A DNA stretch of 64,000 bases, taken from Mesostigma viride (Eukaryota; Streptophyta; Mesostigmatophyceae; Mesostigmatales; Mesostigmataceae). Made by a program: the position numbers and the translations under genes. Every line of letters starts with the position of its first letter. The stretch's first letter is position 1. Of the stretch, positions 32,462 through 43,258 are shown one piece after another. The notes beneath the pieces are model-generated. The model saw only the letters and a list, made by a program, of their open reading frames with translations. It was not told the DNA's origin and ran no database searches. Where the stretch lies: positions 2,328,998-2,392,997 of the forward strand of contig RPFO01000015.1 of NCBI GenBank assembly GCA_009746045.1. Direction: 5' to 3'.

Positions 32462-35400
32462 GTGTGATGATGAAAGATCTTCCCCTGCATTCGCCTACTG
32501 TTAACTTGATCTGACAACCGCAGACTGCGCCTGTGGTCTTAGTAATGTGTACTTCAGTAGTTGTTAAAAGATTATATACATATATGTCTCTCACTTCCGT
32601 ACTTTCCGATTATCTATTCCGATTATCTATGAATAGATGCTTGTCTTTGAATTGCTGCTACTGAATATTTAGAGCTTTTTATACATCTGTAAAGTTACTA
32701 GGGCCCGAAAAATACAGATGGCTAGGCGTGTATACCGATCTTTTTTTAGATTACAGATCTGTACGTAAGCTCCGACGTAAGCATACGTTGTCGGGGGGGC
32801 CGTGCGGGCGGTGCGGCAGTCGGATAGAGGAAGCTGACCTGAAAGCTAGGGATAGTCGGCCTTGGCTACGGGAAAAAACTCTTTTTGTACAGAGGGCAAA
32901 ACCAGTTATGAAAAGCTATCAGCCCAGTTCTCTGCCTTGATATTCCCTTTTCCATTCGTAGTGTCATTTTCGCTTCTTTCTAGTTGTCCCTTTCTCCTCC
33001 TTGGTTTGCCCTTTTCCCTTTTTTTTTTTTTTCCTTTGTTGTTTTTATTTCCTTTCTTTGTTGTCCTTTTTCTTTTTCTCCGTTGTCCCTTTTCTTTTTC
33101 TTGGTTGTCCTACTTCCTTACTCGATTGAGCCTTTCCTTTGTTAATTGCAGTATTTCCTTTGTTGGTTGTCCTGTTTTGCTTTCTTGGCTGTCCTATTAC
33201 CTTTCTTGTTCATCCGTTCATTTTCATCTTATTTCTTTTATTGATGGTCATTTTCTCCTTCTTTGACTGTGTTTTCCCTGTCTTGGTTGTCCTTCTTTCC
33301 TCTCTGGGTTGTCCCTTTTACCTTTCTTTATCGTCCCTTTTCCCTTTCTTGAATGTGCTTTTTTTCTTTCTTGGTTGTCCTGTTTCCTTGGTTGATTTTC
33401 CTTTAATCTTGCCTTCTTGTTTGATTTATTTCCTTTCTTGTTTATGCCTTCATCCTTTCTTTTCTGTTCTATTTCCTTTCACGATTGTCCTATTTCCTGA
33501 CTTGGTTGTCTCTCTTCCTTTGCTTCTTGCGACATTGGCATGTTGACGTACCCCTTGGGCTCATCCTCAGTCTGGTCTGTGTCCCTCGAAGCGGATGAGG
33601 ACCCTGGAGGGGCATTGTTCGGCCGACCAGATACCACGCTGGGCAACGAGGCCTCCACGCCGGCTGCATTCACCCTGACCTGCCGCTACCAGCTCAAGGT
33701 TGCTTGGGAGCTGGGGGCCCTCAGGGTGCCAGACGCCAGCCCTGCGGACGCGCGCGCAGCGCTGGCCCGTCAGCCTCCCAGCCACGAGGACGACGTGTTG
33801 CTGATTTTGAGCACGTCCGGCACGACTGGGGTGCCCAAGCTCACCCCGCTGCGTCAGCGCCATCTTGTGTGGTTGTATCTGCAAGCGACACGAGGCACCA
33901 ACTACAGCCCCTATGACCGGTTAATTATCATAGTCCCTCTGTTTCATGTCTTTGGCTTATCTACGGTTTTGATCATGATGCTGGCGGGGGGCTCGTTTGT
34001 GCTGCTGCCGCGGTTTGAGCTCAACAGCTTCCTGGGCGCGGTGAGGGAGTATGGCGTCACCTGCGTCCCCGCGCCTCCCACGGTGCACCGCCTGACGGTT
34101 CAGGAGGTGGAGGCGCATCCTGATCAGGTGGGTGGGTGGGGTTCGAATTGAATTTTTGTGCCCAGTTGGGGGCGGGTGCTTAAGAACTGGATGACTGTCA
34201 CCAGGCAGGTGGTGGGTTGCTTCATTCGGAAGAAAGTGGGCGAGCTTGAGTAGAGTAATGTGTGCTTTACACGTACGCATTACTGCATGCAAGGCGGCAG
34301 GTGGTATGGAGGCATGGAGTAGGTTTGTAATCTAAGCGTGGTAAGAATTTGCACCCTATCTGCTTTTGTTGAGGTATGATGAGTGACCACCCACCCAGCC
34401 AGCACGTATCATTTCAAAATACAACTGGCTTGAACTTGGGTGGACGACGCTCATGATTAGATAGTCTGATTCAAGGGGCACAGTCTGTTCCATGGCATTC
34501 AGTGGCTGGCTGCAACCACAATGGCATGTAGGAGAGTACAATTCGAAGCATTCTGTAGAACTTGATGTTTCCTTAACACCATTTGCATTTTTAGACGAAA
34601 ACGAAGGTTAAGGTTTTATTTATTTGTGTTCATTATTCGACTATAACTAGCAGGTTCTTTCTTATGTTATTTCTAGCCATGGCAGCCCGTAATTCTTTGT
34701 AACAGGCCCCCATACATCCCACCTGCATTTCCCTTTCCTCCTTTACACCCTGTGTATGCCCCCGTTCCCCTCCCCGTGCCTTCAAACATCACAGCGCATT
34801 TAACCCCAATCCACCCCAATCCACCCCAATCCACCCCAATCCACCCCGCACAGATGTGGCCCGCAGGCCAGATGCGCGTCCTGATAACGGGCGGCGCCCC
34901 GCTATTGAAAGAGGAGCTGCGGCGCATGCACACCGTGCTCAAGGTGGGCGTGCTGAGTGTGTATGGGTCGACGGAGGCTGGCCTAATCGCCCACTTGTGG
35001 ATCCCTCTGCCAGCTGGCAGTGATGGGGGGGACGATGAAATGTCTGCAAATAGCCAGGCATCTACCAGTCCAGGCGAGGATGGTGGCGGGGACAAGGGAA
35101 AGGATGGTGGCAAGGGTGCCGAAGGCGGCAAGGGCAAGGATGGTGGCGGCGACAAGTTTAGCTACGAGGCATCCCTCATCAGGGTGGGTGTGCCCGTGCC
35201 CATGATCGATATGGCCCTTCTCGATGGCAACGGCCGGCCGGTGGTGGGCGACAGCTACCACCCCGGAGAGATCTGCGTGCGTGGCCCGAGCAGGTTTGAT
35301 GGCTACTTGGACGCCCCAGAGGCGAACGCGGAGTGCTTCCACACGGCAGAGGTGAGCGCGGCGACACCCAGCCCGCTGGCGCAGGGGCTGAGGATCAAGG

Positions 35401-38400
35401 CCCAGGCCACGGTGACGGATGAAGGTGCTTACAAGGATGGTGGTGGGCAACCGCAGGGGCGCCCGATGCTGTACCCCCACCAGTGCTGGTACCGTACGGG
35501 GGACATGGGGTATTACGACGAGCAGGGCCACCTGGTCGTGTGCGGCCGCTTCCGCGACTTCATAAACCGCGGCGCGATGAAGATCAGCCCATTGGAGGTG
35601 GAGAACGCGGTCCAGCAGCACCCGAGGGTGCAGGATGTGGTGGTATTTGGCGTGGATGATCCGCTGTTCACGCAGCTGGTGGCCGCCGCGATCGTGCTGC
35701 GCCGTGGTGAGGACGAGAGCTCGCCGCCAAAAGCACAGGGCATGCCCTCACTAGTGCAAGGCATAGAGTCCACTCGTTCCTCAGGTCCAGCTGGCCGTCC
35801 TGTCTCATCAATACCAGCCGGAAATGATGTTTCATCATCCGCAGGGGGGAGAAGGGTAGCATCCGCCGCCGTTCCCTTGCCCACCCACACCGAGCTGGTC
35901 TCTTTTTGTCAGTCGCGTTTGGCCCACCACAAGGTGCCCAGCCGCTTCTACGTGGTCGATTCGCTGCCGCGGACCGAGACAGGCAAAGTGCAGCGCGCAT
36001 GGCTGGCGCAGCAGGCCAAGTGCGAGGCGCTGACTCCCTTGCCCTGGGGGGACGAGGAGGGGGAGTTGCCATGCGGGGAGGTGGAAGAGTTGGTGGCGCT
36101 TGTGTGGCAGCATCAGCTGCGCGGCATGCTCAAGGGGAAGCGGCGCATCCACCGGGGCGACCCTTGCTGGCGCTGGGGGCCACGTCCATCGATGCCCTGG
36201 CCATCCTCACAGCGCTCAACCAGCAGGTGCCCGCGCTGCTGGCATCTCGAGCGGGCAGGGTGTCCAACGGCATGCAGCTGGGGATCACATTACCTGACCT
36301 GCTGGCGCAAAAGGACCTGGCAGCCGTGGCGGCGATGTGCGAGGAGATGTGGTTGATGGCAGGGGGGCGGGGGCGGGGGCGGCAGTCAGCCTGGGCATGC
36401 AGACTACTGTGGCACCAGGGAATGCCAGCGCAGACCAGCATGACCGGGGCCCAGCGGCCAAGGTGGCAATGCTTGGAACAATCATAAGCACAACAGTGAG
36501 GATGATCTGAGAAAGAGGATGGCAATGGCACTGTCCGCCCCCCTGGACATGTCCCTCAGAGACACCATGCTGGTACCCGCAACCGCCCCCAACTCTGGCC
36601 CCGGCAAGCCCTCCCTTGCTTCCCACACCCAAGGCAAGCCGACCGTGGTCTCCTACGCCCAAGAACAGATGCTGCTGTTTGAGGCCATGTACCCTGGCAC
36701 CGCCGCGTACACGTGCGCGCACGTGTGGCGCTCCGCGATTGGCCAGCTCGACCCGGCCCTCTTCTCGCGCTCGCTGTCCTGGCTCGTGGAACGGCACGCG
36801 TCGCTGCGAACACGTTACCTGTTGGGGGGGGATCAAGTGCCGGCAGCCACCCCCCTTCAAATGGAGGGTCCGCCTCCATCTTGTTACAGCGGGTTGTCCC
36901 CACGTCTGAGTTTATTCTTCCGTTGGACACGACAGACCTCTCTGGCCAAGACCCCGAGGCCATCGAGTCACACATCCAGCGCACGCTGGCGGACCACATG
37001 TGCCACTCGTTTGACCTGTACGGGTCCGAGCCGCTGTTTCATGCCTCCCTCATCCGCTGGACCGGGACCGCACACCCCTCACCGATCACCCCCCCTAGCG
37101 AGATGGCCTCCTCCCCCCTAGTGCAGGGTGGCGGCAGCGCGGTGGTGTTCTCCATCCACCACTCCATCTTTGACGGCCTCTCGTCAGCCGTGGTTGAGCG
37201 CGAGCTGGCGGCCTGCTACCGGTCCATGGCATCTGCCACGCAGGGATGCCCTCCCTCCCTGCCCCCGCTGCCGCTCCAATACGTCGACTATGCGCAGTGG
37301 CAGCGCCGGCGGCTGGAGGGCGGCGGCGAGATGCGGCGCCAGCTGGACTACTGGCGCCGGCACCTGGTCGATGCGCCCCCGTTGCTGGAACTGCCGACGG
37401 ACTGGCCGCGGGCGCGCGTGCAGGGGTTTGCCGCAGGCACACTGCCCTTCTCGATGGACCCGGTGGCCCTGGGGGGCCTGCGGTCGCTGGCAGCCGAATG
37501 CGGCGCGACGCTGTTCTCGGTTCTGCTGGCGCTGTGGGCGGTGGTGCTGGGCCGGTGCAGTCGTCAGGATAAGGTGGTCCTAGGCACGCCCTGGCACGGG
37601 CGGTCATCCCCCGAGCTGCTGCCCCTCGTTGGCTGCTTCATCAACCCGCTGCCCTTGTGTGTGGATGTCCCTGGGGATGCCAGCATCAGCAAGGTTGTGA
37701 AGGGCGTGAGGGACGCGCTGCTGGGGGGCATGCGGCACGCGGATGCCCCTATCCACAAGGTGGTGGGCGCGCTGGACCTGCCGAGGGACCTCTCCTTCAG
37801 CCCGCTCTTCCAAGTCCTCGTCATGTTCAGCGAGTTTGGCGACCTGGGTGGTGGAAGTAACAGTGGTGCAGATGGCGGCGCGCCCCACGGGGCGGAGGGC
37901 AGCATCTTCTCGCGCGGTCACGCCCCCTCCCCCCGCGCCAAGATGGACTTGGAGATTTACATGGCCGTGAGCGGCGGCAGCGACATGGGCAGCGGCGGCA
38001 GCGGCATGGGCAGCGGCGGCAACGGTCCTGCTGCAGGTGTCAAGGACCTGGGGGCCTGCGATAAAAAATCGGGTGCGGACAGTGTTGTGGGTGGCAAGCA
38101 GTGTGGCAGCGATGAGGAGGGCATGGGCCCGGCGGGCGTGCAGGGCACGCTGGTGTACGCGAGGGAGCTGTTTGACCGCTCCACCATGGAGGCGCTGCTG
38201 GTGGGTTTGGGCCATCTGGCCAGGGGCGTCGCGGCCGCTGCTGCGTCGGGTCGCGCCGATCGCTTGTGCGTGCGGGACCTGTCGCTGGCGGGGGGGGAGT
38301 GTCAGGGGGCGGTGGCGTGGCCGATGAGTGATGGGGTCGAAACAGGGGCTGCGGTTGAAGGCAAAGATGGCAGTTGTGCAGGAGACCTGGCCCAGGATGT

Positions 38401-41400
38401 CGGCAACGCGTGTGACGTGCTAGTTGGTGGTACTGTGAGCGAGCGCTCAATGTGTCTAGTCAGCATCACTCGCGGCCCACCGCTGGCCGCGTCGGAGCAC
38501 ACGCTGTGCGAGCTGTGGGACCGCCAGGTGGCAGCGCGGGGCGATGCGGTGGCGGTGATCAGCAGTGACAGAACGGGGAGGACAACGACGTCGACACCGA
38601 CAGCAGCAACAGAAGCAAAACTAGCTTCACCCGCCGTGACAACCGCAGCAATGACCATGACGACCTTCTCTCAGTTGGACCGTGCCTCGCGTCGCCTCGC
38701 CACACGGCTTGTCGCAGCAGGCGTGCCTCCGGGGTGCCGCGTCGCCATCGCCATGGCGCGCTCACCCCGCATGGTGGCGGCGATGCTGGCGGTGCTGCGC
38801 GCGGGGGCCTGCTACGTGCCGATGGACGTGGGCCATCCGGCCGGGTACCAAGCCACTGTGCTGGTGGCGGCCATGCCAACGATGGTGCTCACTGACGCAG
38901 CCTCAGTGGCAAAGGTGGCCAGCTGGCGCGACGTGGCAGGTGGCGAGCCTGGCAGGCTCTGCGTGAGGACCCTGGTGGTTGGGGACAGGGGGCAGCTGGC
39001 AGAGATGGATGGCAACAGCAATTATGGCGATGGCGATGGCGATGGCGATGGGGAAGAGGGGGAGGAGGGGGAGGAAGGGAAAGGTGAGCATGATGGAAAG
39101 CTGCCCCATGTGCACCCTGACTGGGCCGCCATCTGCCAGTTCACGTCCGGCAGCACAGGGGTGCCAAAGGGCACGGTGCTCACCCACCGTGGTCTGGCCA
39201 CCAAGCTGGCCGCCTACTGGCAGCTGTACCCCTTCAACCCTGATGAGGACGTCATGCTGGCGCGCGCCACACTTACCTTCATTGACCACGCGCTGGAGGT
39301 GTGCGGCGCGCTGCTCGCAGGGGCGCCCCTGGCTCTGGCCAATGAGCAGGAGGCCAGGGACCCTGGGGAGCTCGCCCTGCTGATGGCGTCCGCACGCGTG
39401 ACCCGCGCCGTTTTTGTCCCCTCGCTGCTCGACGTTGCGCTGAACGAGCCCGCGTTCGTTGCACTGCTGGCACCCGGGGGCACCAGCGGTAACCCAGGCC
39501 CTAACCAGCCTTCTACCCTCAACCCTAGTCGGGGCCCTACCCTCAGTTGTACTCCGGGCCCTAGCCACCGCCATGCCCCCGGCCCTGCATCAGGCCACCC
39601 TGGTCTGCGGCTGGTCTTCAGCGACGGCGAGCCGCTGCCCCTGGCGCTGGCCCGGCGGTTCCTAAATCTGGGGAACATTCAGCAGGGGGTGGGGGTGGGG
39701 GATGTTTCAAGCCAGCAGGGAGAGGCAAGGGAGGGGGCGGGGGCGGGGGGGCGCTCCCTGGTGCCCACGATGGTGTGCAATGTGCCGGCTGCAAGCTGGT
39801 GAACCTGTACGGGTCGACAGAGATCAGCGGGGATGGTGTGTCGGGGGAAGTGTCGGACGCCATGCTGGCCTCGGGGGTCATCACCATCGGCCGCCCCTGG
39901 CCCGGGGTGGACGCCTGCGTGGTCGACGCGTTCGGCCACCCTGTCCCCTTGTCCCTGCAGGGTGAGCTCTGCATGGCGGGGCCCATGCTGGCAGAGGGAT
40001 ACCTTGGCATGCCTGAGTTGACGGCGGAGAAGTTTGTCACCTTGCCGGCGGTGGACGGCGGCCGCCGGCATTGGTACCGCATGGGGGACCGCGCCAAGAT
40101 GCTTGCGAGTGGAGAGATCGTGCTGAGCGGCCGCGTGGACGCGCAGGTGCAAGTGCACGGGGTGCGGCTGGAGCCTGCGTGGGTAGAGGCGGTGATACTG
40201 GCAAGGGTGACGGACGCCAGCGCGTGCGGTGTGGTGCTGCTGGGTGGCACCGACGCAGGCTGTAATGCTGGCGGTGACGTCTCTGCCCCTGAGAAGGAGG
40301 CCCTTTGTCAGGATCGGCCAGCAGGCAGACAACCGGGGCAGGAGCCGGCGCCTCTAGTTGAGTGGGCGTCACAACAGGGGTCGCATGGGCACGTGCCGTG
40401 TCAGCAGCTGGTGGCGGTCGTCAGCCCCTCGTACGTGACCCATGAGGACGTGGCCCACGCGCTGGCGGGCCACCTGCCGCAATATGCCATCCCCACACGC
40501 ACAGTCGGCTTGGCAGAATTGCCGCGCCTGCCCAATGGGAAATTGGACCGGAGGCGGCTTCGTAGGCTGGCGGAGGAGGCGGTGGCAGTGGCGTGCATGG
40601 GAGAAGAAGATTCGAGGACCGTGTTGGGTTCCAAGGGCCAGGGGGGGAAACGGGCAGGGGGAGCGGCTACGAGCCGCCTGACAACTGAGGCCGGAAAAGG
40701 GGTGGACAGGGGGGGTGTCAATTCAAGTCCCCAAGAGGGGGCTGCTCTCGGCCCATCGGAGGGTCAAGGGTCAAAGGCGTCACGCAGCGTGGAGGCGCGT
40801 GGGCGGTTGTCGAGGGCCGCGCTGGAGGAGCGTGTGGCCGCCATCTGGTGCTCCACGCTGGGCCTGCCGGTGGTGTCGGCACTCGACAACTTCTTCGCCA
40901 TCGGAGGGCACTCGCTCAACGCGGTGCGGCTGCGACAGCAGATGGAAGCAGCCGACCCAGAGCTTGCGGCACTGCTGAGTCAGCCCCGGGGTGGCGGCGA
41001 GGGGGGGGGGGCGATGGCGGCCCAGCAGAAGCGCTCGGTATCGGTGTTTGAGCTCCCAACGGTGAGGAGCATGGCGGAGGCAGCGGCGCGCGCGGCTGCG
41101 TTGCGAGGAGTTGACGGCGTGGAGGGGTCAAAGGGTGATTCTTTGCACGGGAGTGGTGCAACGGCTGGGCATTTCGAGGCGGCTGAGGAGGCAGGGAATA
41201 GAAATGGCAGAAGCCAGCATAAGCAAGCGGTTTCTCAGGATCATGCAGATGAGGAGGGAGCAGGGAGGTCCAAGGGACGTGGAGATGCGAGGCGGCGGCG
41301 GTCTGATGGCGAGGTGTTGGGTGACGGGGCCTTGCCCTCTCCCTCAACGGTCGATGGCCAGCTGGCATCAGGGCCGGGCCCATCATGTGAGCGTGACGTC

Positions 41401-42675
41401 TGCAGCAAACGGGCCAACGCGCCACTGGTCTGGACCTGTGGTCTGGGGGCCACCCTGGTGTACTGCCACCGCGCCGGTAAGCAAAATGCCTGACGTGCCG
41501 CATGGCCTGAGACGCCATCCTCACGGCGCGTGAATAGAGAATAGGAGAGAATAGGAGAGAATAGGAGAGAATAGGAGAGAATAGGAGAGAATAGGAGAGA
41601 ATAGGAGAGAATAGGAGAGAATAGGAGAGAATAGGAGAGAATAGGAGAGAATAGGAGAGAATAGGAAAAATATGGCGTGGTTTGCTAAGTGTTCTGTTTA
41701 GTGAGGATGCAGCGTTGCCGCGGTTGACGAAGAAATGATGGTAGCATGCTGCTGCCGGTTTGTCGTTTCTGCGGTGGTCGTCATAGTCATGGCCATCATC
41801 TCTCTGCGTCGTCATCACTATTGCCTGTACATTGGTGGCCAGGCGTCTTTATGCAGGGATATGCCAGCAGAGGTAGTAACCTGTAAGTCAACAGGCCCAC
41901 GCGACCAGAGCGGCAGTGCGTTCTAAATCCTTGCTGGATTCTGGCTTGAGTTTCTTGCTTACGGGAGGTCCCATGCCTATATGCCTGTGAGTATTTCGCC
42001 TGTAACGCGTGTCAAGGCCCTTTCTCTTGACATGTGTGACCCCTAGTTTGGCTGCGGCCATAATTCTACCCAACGTATTTAGTGCTCAGGGCAACCGGCC
42101 ATCGCCTTGCTTGGTGCGTGGATGAATTCGATCCTGAAAGCCATCTCCCTTGCTGCTCATTGGTCCCTTTTCCAGCGGTCCAAGGCACCGAAACGGTGGG
42201 TCAAGGGCCTCCCCTCGCCAGCGCAACCCTCGCAACGGCCCTGCCCCGGCTGCTACCCGCAGCCGTGTTTGGGCTCGTGGCCAGCTGGCGCCTGGGCCTC
42301 GTGGCCCGCAGTGCGCAGGGACCCAGGGCCGCGCACGTGGTCCTCCTGGCCCTGCTGGCGCTAGCGCTGGAGTTCGGCATGTGCCGGCCGTTGGCAGCGC
42401 AAGTCCACTGTGTTCAGGGCTACCTTTCTGACTCCGCAACTCCCAGCGCCATGACAGGACCCTCGCTACGTCACCCCGGCTGTGGTCTCCTCGCGGCGTT
42501 GACCCACCTGACGTGGGGTGTGTGCGCGCTCGCCTTCAACTATCTTGCGGCGTACGTGGTCATCAGGTCTGGCCCGGGCCACCAGGAGCGAGCGTGCCGC
42601 CGCCAGTGGCTGCTGGCCTCCGTCACGCTGGCCATGACCCTGCTGTGCTGCTGGCCGCCGGTTGCTAGCAGCTAA
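31816..42675 (+). CDS. Two-module NRPS-like gene (A-T-C-A-T), multi-exon, with frame breaks
   Basis: The coding pieces in order give adenylation 1 (31816-36017), carrier 1 (about 36075-36350), condensation (about 36640-38300), adenylation 2 (about 38470-40580), carrier 2 (about 40810-41090), and a possible hydrophobic terminal exon (42175-42675). Three GT-AG introns fit in phase: 32462-33570, 34128-34853 and 41474-42174. Three further frame changes (near 36165, 36850 and 39770) have no obvious intron, so the copy is either damaged, misassembled at homopolymers, or contains introns I cannot define. Such enzymes activate carboxylic acids as adenylates, load them on phosphopantetheine and join them. 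Low-complexity Gly/Ser and Asp/Glu inserts are typical of algal coding sequence. Substrates cannot be predicted safely. Confidence 0.75.
32462..33570 (+). other. Intron 1 with pyrimidine-rich imperfect tandem repeat
   Basis: From about 32940 to 33535 the plus strand is almost entirely C/T, built from degenerate units like CCTTTCTTGGTTGTCCTTTT and including a run of T near 33018. It ends at CATCCTCAG|TCTGG. The tract is far longer than a normal branch-acceptor pyrimidine stretch. Confidence 0.7.
33571..34127 (+). CDS. NRPS-like exon 2: A3-A4 core of adenylation domain 1
   Basis: Contains the phosphate-binding A3 motif STSGTTGVPK followed by LTPLRQRHL, and an A4 region VPLFHVFGLSTVLIMMLAGGSFVLLPRF. 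It ends in HPDQ at donor CAG|GTGGGTGGG in phase 0. The intron start is itself G-rich. Confidence 0.8.
34803..34847 (+). repeat. Decanucleotide repeat at intron 2 acceptor
   Basis: CCAATCCACC-type units are repeated four to five times immediately before the splice acceptor CCGCACAG|ATG at 34853, supplying its pyrimidine-rich tract. Confidence 0.85.
34854..36356 (+). CDS. NRPS-like exon 3: end of adenylation 1 and carrier domain 1
   Basis: VLITGGAPL and VYGSTEAG (A5) are followed by a Gly/Lys-rich insert (about 35080-35155), GEICVRGP, WYRTGDMGYYDEQGHL (A7), GRFRDFINRGAMKISPLEVE (A8) and PRTETGKVQR with the A10 lysine. The carrier domain follows: the conserved EVEELVALVW helix is in this frame, but the pantetheine-attachment segment LLALGATSIDAL (Ser at 36185-36187) is in the next frame, open to 36487. 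A one-base change near 36165 therefore splits the carrier domain. The usual GGxS is GATS here. Confidence 0.75.
   Translation: MWPAGQMRVLITGGAPLLKEELRRMHTVLKVGVLSVYGSTEAGLIAHLWIPLPAGSDGGDDEMSANSQASTSPGEDGGGDKGKDGGKGAEGGKGKDGGGDKFSYEASLIRVGVPVPMIDMALLDGNGRPVVGDSYHPGEICVRGPSRFDGYLDAPEANAECFHTAEVSAATPSPLAQGLRIKAQATVTDEGAYKDGGGQPQGRPMLYPHQCWYRTGDMGYYDEQGHLVVCGRFRDFINRGAMKISPLEVENAVQQHPRVQDVVVFGVDDPLFTQLVAAAIVLRRGEDESSPPKAQGMPSLVQGIESTRSSGPAGRPVSSIPAGNDVSSSAGGRRVASAAVPLPTHTELVSFCQSRLAHHKVPSRFYVVDSLPRTETGKVQRAWLAQQAKCEALTPLPWGDEEGELPCGEVEELVALVWQHQLRGMLKGKRRIHRGDPCWRWGPRPSMPWPSSQRSTSRCPRCWHLERAGCPTACSWGSHYLTCWRKRTWQPWRRCARRCG
36519..38300 (+). CDS. NRPS-like condensation domain
   Basis: The N-terminal part (frame from 36519) has VVSYAQEQMLLFEAMYPG and LVERHASLRTRY, equivalent to motifs C1 and C2. 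The frame then changes between 36824 (a run of eight G) and about 36890. The rest (frame of 36713-39802) has SFDLYGSEPLFHASLI, the catalytic SIHHSIFDG (HHxxxDG) at about 37151-37177, YVDYAQWQR, LDYWRRHL, GTPWHGRS and SFSPLFQVLVMF. The second His of HHxxxDG is the expected catalytic residue and is intact, so condensation of two carrier-bound groups is plausible if the frame is restored by a real intron. Confidence 0.8.
38470..39802 (+). CDS. NRPS-like adenylation domain 2, N-terminal core
   Basis: Continues the condensation frame. TFSQLDRASRRLATRLV and GACYVPMDVGHP (A1-A2) are followed by an Asp/Gly/Glu insert at about 39030-39085, then FTSGSTGVPKGTVLTHRGL (A3) and FIDHALEVCGALLAG (A4 region). 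In classical amino-acid-activating domains A4 begins F-D; here the Asp is displaced by Ile, so the substrate may not be a standard alpha-amino acid. LRLVFSDGEPLPLALARRF precedes a G-rich stretch (39683-39760) and a frame change. Confidence 0.75.
39775..41473 (+). CDS. NRPS-like adenylation 2 C-terminal part and carrier domain 2
   Basis: Frame 39775-41493: CKLVNLYGSTEIS (A5), GELCMAGP, WYRMGDRAKML (A7), GRVDAQVQVHGVRLEPAWVE (A8) and LPNGKLDRRRL (A10 lysine). Carrier domain 2 has ALEERVAAIWCSTLGL and FFAIGGHSLNAVRL with the pantetheine serine, followed by SVFELPTVRSMAE. A hydrophilic linker of about 100 residues leads to LVWTCGLGATLVYCH and a strong donor G|GTAAGC at 41474. No thioesterase or reductase domain is visible, so the release step is unknown. 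Confidence 0.8.
41533..41665 (+). repeat. Decanucleotide tandem array
   Basis: About 13 copies of AGAATAGGAG in the last proposed intron of the NRPS-like gene. Confidence 0.95.
42175..42675 (+). CDS. Hydrophobic terminal exon, possibly of the NRPS-like gene
   Basis: The open frame extends back to 42082, but a good acceptor CCCTTTTCCAG at 42174 is in phase with the donor at 41474. The encoded segment has three to four hydrophobic helices (LLPAAVFGLVASW, HVVLLALLALALEF, LTHLTWGVCALAFNYLAAYVV, LLASVTLAMTLLCC) and stops at 42675. If joined, it would tether the synthetase to a membrane, as in bacterial and fungal poly-amino-acid synthetases with C-terminal membrane domains. It could instead be an independent small membrane protein starting at ATG 42082. 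Confidence 0.45.
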   Translation, partial: AVQGTETVGQGPPLASATLATALPRLLPAAVFGLVASWRLGLVARSAQGPRAAHVVLLALLALALEFGMCRPLAAQVHCVQGYLSDSATPSAMTGPSLRHPGCGLLAALTHLTWGVCALAFNYLAAYVVIRSGPGHQERACRRQWLLASVTLAMTLLCCWPPVASS

Positions 42676-43006
42676 TTCTGGCCCCTGCTCTTTCTCGATG
42701 CAAGCTGCATCGATCCATAAGATGAGGCATGCTGTAGTATAGCGTAGTGGCCCTTACATGTGTACGCTTAATTATCGTACGAAGAGGTTTTGGAATTTTT
42801 GTTATGTATACAACTTTTGGGATTTTTTTTTATAGTACATAGCTGGCTGTCCGCGACACTCCCGGAGCTACAGTGTATAGAGGGGGGGGGGGGTCTACCC
42901 CCAAAACTGGGGGGGCTGGGGGTAAAGGGTCGGACCCACCCACCACCCCCACACAGAAACTGGAGGGGGGTTGGGGGGTTGGATGCAGACCCCTCCCCCC
43001 CCCCCC
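42676..43006. other. G/C-run-rich intergenic stretch
   Basis: Contains several G or C homopolymers (42881-43006) including a 14-base C run before TTAA. No coding frame with motifs. The piggyBac-like element begins immediately after. Confidence 0.6.
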
Positions 43007-43211
43007 TTAACCCGTGTTTTTTTACAACGCGATACATCGCGTTGTAGGGTTAGAACGCGATGTATCTGTCGCGTTGTAATCTGACACGTGGCAAACCTAT
43101 TAAACATGCGATTTTTGGTCTGAAACTTTCAACATAGGTCAGAAACATCTCATAGAATTCAAGAAAAAATCCTGGTATTTTTGGTATTTTTTTTGTGACT
43201 GCTGCAAACAA

Positions 43212-43258
43212 ATATTAATTAATTAATTAATTAATTAATTAATTAATTAATTAATTAA
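43212..43258 (-). repeat. (TTAA)n microsatellite, probable LINE 3' tail
   Basis: About 11 TTAA units located on the 3' side of the minus-strand LINE fragment. Several LINE clades end in such short tandem tails. Confidence 0.7.

Noticed and set aside
40916-41818. 300-residue minus-strand ORF with SPILSYSLLF repeats.
   Set aside because: Antisense of the NRPS-like exon and of the decanucleotide array.
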